Assembly (NCBI RefSeq): GCF_019977755.1
Contig: NZ_AP025144.1
Location: 1,426,001-1,490,000 of the forward strand
Origin: Vibrio penaeicida
GTDB taxonomy: Bacteria > Pseudomonadota > Gammaproteobacteria > Enterobacterales > Vibrionaceae
DNA: 64,000 bases
Reading direction: 5' to 3'
Shown: piece by piece, positions 57,225-64,000 of the stretch
Layout of the letters: each line of letters begins with the position of its first letter
Position numbering within the stretch: position 1 is the first letter of the stretch
Program-made: the position numbers and the translations under genes
The notes under the pieces: generated by a model
What the model saw: only the letters and a program-made list of their open reading frames with translations
Database searches by the model: none
What the model was told of the DNA's origin: nothing

Positions 57225-58229
57225 GTGAGTATGGCAGGTAGAAAAGGCATTCTGTGCATCGGGAATTGGATCATCGATTTGGTTCATTTTGTCTCCCCTT
57301 GGCCCGAAAAATCGGGTCTAGGGCTTATTGAGCGACAAGTCAAAGGCCCCGGTGGTTGTGCATTTAATGTGGCGATTGGCCTAAGCGTTCTAGACGACAC
57401 CTTACCTGTTTATGGGTGTGGTGTGGTGGGGGACGACGAATACGGTCAGCTTGCTTTGGATATCTGCCATCAATACGGGTTCGACTATTCGTGGATCAAG
57501 TCGGTCCCAGGCATTACAGCGCACACTCATGTTATGACGGATATAAGCACCGGCGAACGGACCTTCTTTTATCAGGATGGAGTATCGGCGGGCTTTTCCC
57601 CAGTCGACATTCCTTATACCGCCATTGGTATGCGAAACATAAAAATTGCACACTTTGGGTATTTATTGCTGCTCAAAACCATGGATACCTTAGACAGAAA
57701 CGGTTTACCTTACGCTGCCAAAGCGCTAAAACAGTTAAAGATCTTGGGCTTAGAAACCAGTTTAGACATGGTTTCGACGGAAATTGAAAACGTTGAAAAA
57801 CAGGTTACTCCTTGCCTCAAATACGTCGACCACTTGATCATAAATGAACTCGAAGCAGGGTACTGCTTACAAAAAAAGCTGCGAAAAAACGGAACAATAG
57901 ACTCAGAAGACATCTTGGAAGCCGCGAAGGCACTGCTTGAGAAAGGGGTAAATAAAAACGTCATCATCCACATGCCAGAAGGCGCCGCGTGGGTTTCTAA
58001 ATTTGGTGACTATATTTGGGTTGAAAGCCTACAGCTCAGCCCTGAAGATATTGTTTCTAGCGTAGGGGCGGGAGACGCGTTTTGCAGTGCTTGCCTTTGG
58101 GGCATCTATAATGAAGTTAGCCCAGAAAAAACACTTCATTTGGCTAACGCAAATGCCGCCGAATGTTTGAAAGGGTATACAACGGTTGATTCGTTAGTGT
58201 CTATTCAGAGTATTCAAGAAAAATACTAA
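57225..58229 (+). CDS. PfkB-family carbohydrate kinase
   Basis: A 334-residue ribokinase-like sugar kinase. The N-terminal ILCIGNWIIDLVHFVSPWPE and GPGGCAFNVAIGLSVL are the substrate-side motifs. The C-terminal anion-hole motif is VSSVGAGDAFCSACLWG. It would phosphorylate the sugar that the aldolase later cleaves. The start is GTG 57225, directly after the isomerase stop; an ATG at 57231 is an alternative. It is the last gene of the operon. No clear terminator was seen in the 263 bp after it. Confidence 0.9.
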   Translation: MSMAGRKGILCIGNWIIDLVHFVSPWPEKSGLGLIERQVKGPGGCAFNVAIGLSVLDDTLPVYGCGVVGDDEYGQLALDICHQYGFDYSWIKSVPGITAHTHVMTDISTGERTFFYQDGVSAGFSPVDIPYTAIGMRNIKIAHFGYLLLLKTMDTLDRNGLPYAAKALKQLKILGLETSLDMVSTEIENVEKQVTPCLKYVDHLIINELEAGYCLQKKLRKNGTIDSEDILEAAKALLEKGVNKNVIIHMPEGAAWVSKFGDYIWVESLQLSPEDIVSSVGAGDAFCSACLWGIYNEVSPEKTLHLANANAAECLKGYTTVDSLVSIQSIQEKY

Positions 58230-58492
58230 TTTACAGTGACTAGCTAGAAATCCCGATCTGCGTTTGCGTGATTTCGTCTACTTAATTAAAAGGGGGCTTC
58301 TCATAATCGCTATCAGGCAATGAACCTCGCGCTGACTTAATTTCTCTATATCTACCCCTCTTATTATCTATCTGGATAAGCATTAAATTCTTAATGTGAG
58401 ATCTTTCGCATATTGTGCAATCTATATTTCTATTAATGACAATAAATGCTTTTTAATTCAGGCACTTTGAAATTTCAAGAAGTGTTGTATCC

Positions 58493-58951
58493 ATGTCTAA
58501 ACCTGCCGCACGTGTTGGAGATGCGCACGCCTGTCCGGATAAAACGGGGAAAATCCCTCATGTGGGGTGTCCTGTTGCAGCTGGCTCACCAAATGTACTG
58601 GTCAATTCTATGCCTGCAGCCCGTCAGGGTGATATGGCTCCATGTATTGGTCCCCCAGATTCCATATCTGCTGGTTCATCAAGCGTTTTCATTAACGGAA
58701 AACCGGCTGCTCGAATGGGAGATGGGACGGCTCATGGCGGCGTTATTGCAAGTGGTAGCGGCAATGTATTAATTGGAGATGCAGGTATTATGGTAAGTTC
58801 TGAAAGCTCCGAAGTTGCGGCAATCAAAGAACGAGATAAAGAAGAAGCCAGAGCAGGATATCAACCAACGGAGTTTGTTCCTATCAAGAGCCTAGTTGAA
58901 GCTGAAGAGTTACATTTACCCATGCTAAAACTGTGTTCGATGGGGCAATAA
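58493..58951 (+). CDS. PAAR-domain protein (type VI secretion spike tip)
   Basis: A 152-residue protein. Residues 1-100 form a PAAR domain with repeated Pro-Ala-Ala-Arg segments (KPAARVGDAHACP, MPAARQGDMAPC, KPAARMGDGTAHGG). PAAR proteins cap the VgrG spike of the type VI secretion system and carry effectors. The last ~50 residues are helical and may dock cargo. It is 1 bp from the DUF4123 adaptor gene, the usual order for a cargo module. The 263 bp before it is AT-rich and shows only a weak AAGAAGTG ribosome site. Confidence 0.92.
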   Translation: MSKPAARVGDAHACPDKTGKIPHVGCPVAAGSPNVLVNSMPAARQGDMAPCIGPPDSISAGSSSVFINGKPAARMGDGTAHGGVIASGSGNVLIGDAGIMVSSESSEVAAIKERDKEEARAGYQPTEFVPIKSLVEAEELHLPMLKLCSMGQ

Positions 58952-59195
58952 TATGTTGGAGTGGTTTAGCGAAAACGAGCATCTAAATATCTATTGGCTT
59001 AGTGGCCATCAGTCCCCAGAAAGTGAGAAATGGCAAAACATGGATGTGCCCTATTTCTCTTTGTTCGATGGGGAGCATTTTTCTGATCTTGTTTCTATGT
59101 CCCCCGTCCTATGGGATGTATCTAGCGTTTACAACATAACAGATTCAAAAATTTGGATGGAGGGTTGATCTGCTCCAGCAAGACTGGACACTTCA

Positions 59196-60049
59196 TTAAG
59201 CGACATTTTGCTGTTCAAAGTTAACTGGGCTTAGATACCCAAGAGCACTGTGCCTTCTCATCCGATTATAATCAACCTCAATGTACTCGAAGACCGTTTG
59301 GCGCATCTCATTTCTTGTCATGATCGGTTCGTATTGGATCGCCTCGACTTTCATAGAATGGAAGAAGCTCTCAACACACGCATTATCCCAACAGTTTCCT
59401 TTTCTACTCATACTTTGTTTTAGGTTATAAGCACTTATTATGTCCCTATAGTCTTTTGAGCAATACTGGCTACCTCGATCACTATGGACAGTAACATGCT
59501 CAGGGAACCCTCGACGGAACAGAGCCATTGATAATGCATCGCAGACCAGAGTTGCCGTCATCCTCGTATCCATTGACCAACCGATCACTTGTCGTGAGTA
59601 AAGGTCGATGATGACAGCCAGATACAACCAGCCTTCGCTCGTGGCAAGATACGTGATATCTCCCGCCCATTTTTGATTCGGAGCCGTTGCGTTAAAGTCT
59701 TGAGCTAGCAAGTTCGGCGCTACGGGCATCTTATGCTTGCTATCCGTCGTACATTTAAACTTGCGTGCCGCTTTCGGCGTTAAATCCTGACGCTTCATAC
59801 TGGCGGCAATGGTTTTAACATTACGGCTATCCCCATTCTCAGCTAGCTCTTTCTGGATGCGCCTTGAGCCATCACGCCCCTTACTATTGTCAAAAGCTTT
59901 TTTGACTTTTTCATCAAGCTTTTGGCGTATTGCCTCACGCTGGATGGTACCTTGTGGCGATGCTTAATCCAGTAATAGAACCCACTTCGTGAAACTTCGA
60001 ACACCTTAGCCATGCGGACCACATTGAAACACAGAAGGTGTTCTAGCAT
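59196..60049 (-). pseudogene. IS3-family orfB, frameshifted
   Basis: The intact version in copy 2 encodes 283 residues with the DDE integrase core (Asp in WAGDITYL, Asp in TVHSDRGSQY, Glu in NACVESFFHSM). Here the frame is lost at 59946-59951, where the strand shows GGTACC and copy 2 has two bases fewer. The upstream 68-residue piece (60049 to 59843) ends in garbage after KHRHK, and the rest of the frame resumes at MKRQDLTPKAARKF with all catalytic residues. This copy probably cannot make its own transposase but could be moved by copy 2. Confidence 0.9.
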
Positions 60050-60063
60050 AAATTCATAGCAAT

Positions 60064-60351
60064 CTACTTTAGATTTTTCGCGAAGTAGGTGGCGGCCTTT
60101 TTTACGATATCTAGCTCTTCAGCTTGCTCAGCCAATTGCCTTTTGAGCTTGGCGACTTCGGCAGCGAGATCTCTTTCACGCTGACTGGTACTGGTGTCTT
60201 TTTTAATTGCCTTACGCCAACCGTAGATCTGGGATTCATGCAACCCGAGCTGCCTCGCTGCCGCAGCAACTCCCACTTTCTCTGATAGCTTCAAAGCTTC
60301 TGCCTTAAATTCAGGGGAATGTTTAATTCTAGTTTTTTTGTTAGTTGTCAT
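60064..60351 (-). CDS. IS3-family OrfA, copy 1
   Basis: A 95-residue helix-turn-helix protein with leucine-zipper-like heptads (LAAEVAKLKRQLAEQAEELD), identical in sequence to OrfA of copy 2. The DNA-binding part is KHSPEFKAEALKLSEKVG. It normally makes the DNA-binding half of the OrfAB transposase after frameshifting. The second half is broken in this copy. Confidence 0.92.
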   Translation of the reverse strand: MTTNKKTRIKHSPEFKAEALKLSEKVGVAAAARQLGLHESQIYGWRKAIKKDTSTSQRERDLAAEVAKLKRQLAEQAEELDIVKKAATYFAKNLK

Positions 60352-61138
60352 TGTTCACCTCGTTAGTGATTGTACTCACTTAACTTGGTGTCCAAAACTG
60401 CTGGGGCGGATCAGGTATCCTTTTCGCGACATCTTCCAGTTCGGAAGACTTACTCCAGCATTTAAGAAGCTTATTGGTTTCTGGTTATGAGGGTGAAGAA
60501 GTTTTCTTCCGTTTTTACGATCCGGAAGTATTGGGTGGGATGCTTCCTAGCTTCAGTAAAGAAGAACTTGCAGAGTTTCTCGGCTGTAATCACGCCATTT
60601 CGTTAACCAGAGAAGGGCGAGTGATAAATAGGTCACATCTTCCACCTAAGCGCTGGCAACCCACAGATGAGCCTTGGTGGAGAATACGCAAACATCATCT
60701 AAAGCATTGCTATTCGTTTACAGCACATGCCCCCAATATCGAGAAAGCCTGTTGGCAATGGATGCCTGAACTCGTTCAAAGGTTTGAAGTCCCCAAATTA
60801 AGAATCACAGAGCTTTTAACATTTGCTCATTCTAAAGGTTTGCAACCCAGAGACAGCGAGTTGTATGTATTTTCCCGTCTCGCCCCTGTAGAGGTTAATT
60901 CGGAAATACTGATAGAAAAAATGATGTTGGATGAAAGTTATTTACCCAAGTTGAACTCGTGGAGACAAAGTCATGTTTGAGTTTTGTGCACCTTGTATGC
61001 AAAAGAAATATTGGATAGAACTGACGTTTCGTGATGAATTCAATCAACCTCTGAGTTGGGTATCAGGTAACCTTATTGATCCGCCCCAACAGTTTTGGAC
61101 ACCAAGTTAAGTGAGTACAATCACTAACGAGGTGAACA

Positions 61139-61426
61139 ATGACAACTAACAAAAAAACTAGAATTAAACATTCCCCTGAATTTAAGGCAGAAGCTTTGAA
61201 GCTATCAGAGAAAGTGGGAGTTGCTGCGGCAGCGAGGCAGCTCGGGTTGCATGAATCCCAGATCTACGGTTGGCGTAAGGCAATTAAAAAAGACACCAGT
61301 ACCAGTCAGCGTGAAAGAGATCTCGCTGCCGAAGTCGCCAAGCTCAAAAGGCAATTGGCTGAGCAAGCTGAAGAGCTAGATATCGTAAAAAAGGCCGCCA
61401 CCTACTTCGCGAAAAATCTAAAGTAG
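61139..61426 (+). CDS. IS3-family OrfA, copy 2
   Basis: A 95-residue helix-turn-helix and coiled-coil protein, the N-terminal half of the transposase. Just before its end the codons read A AAA AAG (61387-61393), a canonical -1 slippery heptamer. A slip there enters the orfB frame and gives the full OrfAB transposase. The start is ATG after GAGGTGAACA. Confidence 0.93.
   Translation: MTTNKKTRIKHSPEFKAEALKLSEKVGVAAAARQLGLHESQIYGWRKAIKKDTSTSQRERDLAAEVAKLKRQLAEQAEELDIVKKAATYFAKNLK
61387..61393 (+). promoter_or_regulatory. -1 ribosomal frameshift site of the IS3-family transposase
   Basis: The heptamer A AAA AAG is in phase with the orfA codons GTA AAA AAG. The -1 frame downstream (GGC CGC CAC CTA) stays open into orfB, so the fusion needs only one slip. 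Confidence 0.75.
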
Positions 61427-61440
61427 ATTGCTATGAATTT

Positions 61441-62292
61441 ATGCTAGAACACCTTCTGTGTTTCAATGTGGTCCGCATGGCTAAGGTGTTCGAAGTTTCA
61501 CGAAGTGGGTTCTATTACTGGATTAAGCATCGCCACAAAGCCATCCAGCGTGAGGCAATACGCCAAAAGCTTGATGAAAAAGTCAAAAAAGCTTTTGACA
61601 ATAGTAAGGGGCGTGATGGCTCAAGGCGCATCCAGAAAGAGCTAGCTGAGAATGGGGATAGCCGTAATGTTAAAACCATTGCCGCCAGTATGAAGCGTCA
61701 GGATTTAACGCCGAAAGCGGCACGCAAGTTTAAATGTACGACGGATAGCAAGCATAAGATGCCCGTAGCGCCGAACTTGCTAGCTCAAGACTTTAACGCA
61801 ACGGCTCCGAATCAAAAATGGGCGGGAGATATCACGTATCTTGCCACGAGCGAAGGCTGGTTGTATCTGGCTGTCATCATCGACCTTTACTCACGACAAG
61901 TGATCGGTTGGTCAATGGATACGAGGATGACGGCAACTCTGGTCTGCGATGCATTATCAATGGCTCTGTTCCGTCGAGGGTTCCCTGAGCATGTTACTGT
62001 CCATAGTGATCGAGGTAGCCAGTATTGCTCAAAAGACTATAGGGACATAATAAGTGCTTATAACCTAAAACAAAGTATGAGTAGAAAAGGAAACTGTTGG
62101 GATAATGCGTGTGTTGAGAGCTTCTTCCATTCTATGAAAGTCGAGGCGATCCAATACGAACCGATCATGACAAGAAATGAGATGCGCCAAACGGTCTTCG
62201 AGTACATTGAGGTTGATTATAATCGGATGAGAAGGCACAGTGCTCTTGGGTATCTAAGCCCAGTTAACTTTGAACAGCAAAATGTCGCTTAA
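61441..62292 (+). CDS. IS3-family OrfB (DDE integrase domain), copy 2
   Basis: A 283-residue transposase half. The HTH_21-like start (GFYYWIKHRHKAIQREAIRQ, GRDGSRRIQKELAENGD) precedes the rve core, with Asp in KWAGDITYL, Asp in HSDRGSQYCS and Glu in CVESFFHSMKVE spaced as in DDE enzymes. The frame is open upstream back to the slippery site, so the product in vivo is probably OrfAB. The start listed is the first ATG in this frame. Confidence 0.93.
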   Translation: MLEHLLCFNVVRMAKVFEVSRSGFYYWIKHRHKAIQREAIRQKLDEKVKKAFDNSKGRDGSRRIQKELAENGDSRNVKTIAASMKRQDLTPKAARKFKCTTDSKHKMPVAPNLLAQDFNATAPNQKWAGDITYLATSEGWLYLAVIIDLYSRQVIGWSMDTRMTATLVCDALSMALFRRGFPEHVTVHSDRGSQYCSKDYRDIISAYNLKQSMSRKGNCWDNACVESFFHSMKVEAIQYEPIMTRNEMRQTVFEYIEVDYNRMRRHSALGYLSPVNFEQQNVA

Positions 62293-64000
62293 TGAAGTGT
62301 CCAGTCTTGCTGGAGCAGATCATATCGCCGACAGCGGTGAGAAAACCTCATTTATGCTTGCAGAATCTCCTGTTTTAGTGAGTAATCTAACGGCAGGTCG
62401 CTACAAGGTTGAGCTCGATTTTGACGAATGGGTACCGTTAGTCCAATCGAGAAAGCCTCGTGAAGAAGGCGCATCCTCCAACGTAAAACAAGCGTGGGAT
62501 GGGGCTGTGGGCGTACAGTCTAACCCTGTTAACTATATTTTCGCTACCACAGGGGATTTTGTAAACCTAGAAAAAGAAGAACAAAACCTTAGTAACGAAG
62601 ATAAGCAAGAAAACCCAAATAAAGTAGAAGCATTTCACGCCTTTGATGAACACCAAAAGGGCGCGCAAGGCTCTTTTTCTATTGAAACTAATCAGAGTTA
62701 TGTTTTCGAAATTAAGGGGTTTAACGCACAAAGCGAAAAGGAAAAATTCTTAGTCGAAACCATCGGGTTATCGCATGGATCAGAACAAGACTTTGAATTT
62801 TATGACCTAACGGACATGAACCAAAAAAACACCATTGAAAGTAGAAAATTGGTGGATAGTGAAAATGAAATCTCGACAGTGTATGGGTGGGATTGGAAAC
62901 CAGAAGTAGACAACGCCAATGTGTGGTTAAAGGTTGAAAGCGAAGGCGACCCCATTAAATTGCCTCTGTTTAACGATGTTTCCAACACACCAGAGCGCTC
63001 AGATGAACAAGATTTTCAAGTGTGCGCTTTCTTACCATTCACCACGCTCCCAAGCTTTGATAGAGAAAAAAAGCAACAAGATTGCATAGCGTTGTCTCGC
63101 TCAGGGTATGTGTACCTGACATATCGCGGCAAGTTCTGGCGCGAGATAGAAATTTCTACCGATGATAATGGCGAAATGGTTTACCGTGACGTTCACCTAT
63201 ACCAATACCGGGAAGGACGGGACAAACCCTTCCGATTGAAAGAGCGCCGAGAAGTCACAGGAAAGCCCATTAAAGAAATTTGGTATCCGTCAAGAGAGTC
63301 GGGCAACGTAACCGACGTCCGAATCGCGTTTTCAGAAGTGCAGTGGAGTGCGGCTCGCCTTAACTATTTAGAAAATGATCAATCTGAGTTAGAACAACGG
63401 CTACAACCGCCAGAATTCTTGGAAGAAGATCTGGATACGCTGCCTGAAATGAGAGCAAGACAAGCGGATTTGGAATACTTACTGCCAGACCCAAGCTTAT
63501 TGGTGCATGACTTATCCGGTGAATGGTTCCAAGCTAGATACAACACCATAGAGCAAAACCTTCAAAAGTCCTTGGATGATGGATGGTTTGCTAACAAGCA
63601 ATTTCGAGAAGAAACCAACCCCTTCTATGTTGAGCGTTTAGAACTCTACTTAAAGTATCACGCGATCATGCATCTCAACCAAAAAGAAGGAGTGGTCGAG
63701 AATAGAGAAGGCGCTGAACGCCCCGATTTTTCCATGCCGTCAAGCCAAGATCTATTGCAGGATGCCAAGAGCCGAAACATTAAAGGCGTATTGCTGCCTG
63801 ATCCGTTATTTGAATTGCGTCAGCACACTTACTTGATCAACTACGCTTCTCTGTTTTTGATGGCAGTGAGTGAAAATGCGACTCATCAACCGCATTTTAG
63901 AAGTGCTGAGTTGGTGCAAAGCTTTATTATGCAAGAAAAATTCGGCAAAGAGCCGAATCCATACTACCAATACAAAAAAGCACTCGATTATGGGTACAGT

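Larger units (their letters stand above)
59166..60413 (-). mobile_element. IS3-family insertion sequence, copy 1 (1248 bp)
   Basis: The element lies in the minus direction. Its ends are TGATCTGCTCCAGCA at 59166 and, read on the minus strand, TGATCCGCCCCAGCA at 60413, followed inward by a shared TGGACAC. A 3-bp duplication (GGT at 59163-59165 and 60414-60416) flanks it. It is nearly identical to copy 2 but 2 bp longer, because of an insertion that breaks orfB. It interrupts the DUF4123 gene. Confidence 0.97.
58953..60980 (+). pseudogene. DUF4123 type VI secretion adaptor gene split by an insertion sequence
   Basis: The gene starts at 58953 and is broken at 59165 by an IS3-family element with a GGT target duplication. 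Removing 59166-60416 rejoins the frame exactly: EGILFATSSSSEDLLQHLRS and then VSGYEGEEVFFRFYDPEVLG, the conserved DUF4123 segment. The reconstructed protein has 258 residues. DUF4123 proteins (Tap/TEC) load a specific effector onto a PAAR or VgrG spike. The 5' fragment now ends with the bases of the IS, and the 3' fragment has its own start-like ATG at 60474 but lacks a ribosome site. Confidence 0.92.
61077..62322 (+). mobile_element. IS3-family insertion sequence, copy 2 (1246 bp)
   Basis: The element lies in the plus direction, opposite to copy 1 and 663 bp away. The ends are TGATCCGCCCCAACA at 61077 and TGATCTGCTCCAGCA on the minus strand at 62322, flanked by TAT duplications (61074-61076, 62323-62325). 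Both frames are intact. The two copies differ by one end substitution and the 2-bp indel as far as I compared them. The dissimilar target duplications show two separate transposition events. Confidence 0.97.
60973..64000 (+). pseudogene. MIX-type T6SS effector gene, split by an insertion sequence, 3' end outside window
   Basis: The ATG at 60973 overlaps the adaptor stop. The frame is cut at 61076 by IS copy 2 with a TAT duplication; removing 61077-62325 restores it (SWVSGNLIADSGEKTSFML). It then stays open to the window end, ~592 residues visible. Around residue 293 the protein reads LSRSGYVYLTYRG and at 370-376 FSEVQWS, in the layout of the MIX motif (hRxGhhYhhh ... F/YSxxxWS) that marks type VI effectors. 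The toxic domain and immunity gene lie beyond 64000. No catalytic motif is seen in the visible part. Confidence 0.82.

Noticed and set aside
59166..62322. Composite transposon carrying the 663-bp segment
   Set aside because: The two IS copies have different target duplications (GGT and TAT), and each interrupted gene rejoins cleanly, so they arrived separately and the inner segment is native.

Overview
This looks like part of the larger chromosome of a Vibrio or close relative. The evidence is gene order and sequence: a TfoX/TfoY-type regulator behind a cyclic-di-GMP riboswitch next to purR and torD/torR, the elyC-cmoM-mukFEB block, thrS-infC-rpmI-rplT followed directly by an IntIA-type integron integrase, and the three-gene norspermidine pathway. 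No rRNA, tRNA or CRISPR array was seen.

Layout. 1-5.5 kb: the end of a GGDEF/EAL protein, a long hairpin-rich leader, glgC-glgA and a small hydrolase. 5.6-10.5 kb: tfoY with its riboswitch, purR, torD, torR and elyC. 10.6-18 kb: cmoM and the MukBEF condensin operon. 18-26 kb: LysR and AraC regulators, a beta-aminopeptidase-like P1 peptidase, an MFS carrier, a beta-alanine:pyruvate transaminase and a malonate/methylmalonate semialdehyde dehydrogenase, which together read as a beta-amino-acid catabolic block. 26-30 kb: a zinc-ribbon protein, two overlapping GTPase genes (DUF697 type and membrane-anchored), a VOC protein and arfB. 30.5-34.4 kb: a di-haem cytochrome c peroxidase-like gene overlapping a hybrid sensor kinase. 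34.5-39 kb: a sugar phosphatase, a 33-codon membrane peptide, and thrS-infC-rpmI-rplT, with a tRNA-Thr-like anticodon loop in the thrS leader and an AUU start on infC. 39-44.2 kb: the integron integrase with a LexA box, then small accessory genes, an Hpt/HD-GYP protein, a 270-bp inverted-repeat element and a GNAT gene. 44.7-50.2 kb: norspermidine synthesis. 50.3-58.2 kb: a LacI-controlled sugar ABC importer with aldolase, dehydrogenase, lyxose-isomerase-family and PfkB-kinase genes. 58.5-64 kb: a type VI secretion cargo module (PAAR, DUF4123 adaptor, MIX-type effector), in which adaptor and effector are each broken by a copy of the same IS3-family element, the copies lying in opposite orientation.

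Cyclic-di-GMP signalling recurs: an EAL domain, the tfoY riboswitch, an HD-GYP protein, and norspermidine, a known matrix and biofilm signal in vibrios. The strongest leads are the doubly interrupted effector module, the sugar pathway of unknown substrate, the beta-amino-acid block, the paired GTPases, the di-haem protein/kinase pair, the thrS anticodon mimic, and an integrase with no recognisable cassette array.
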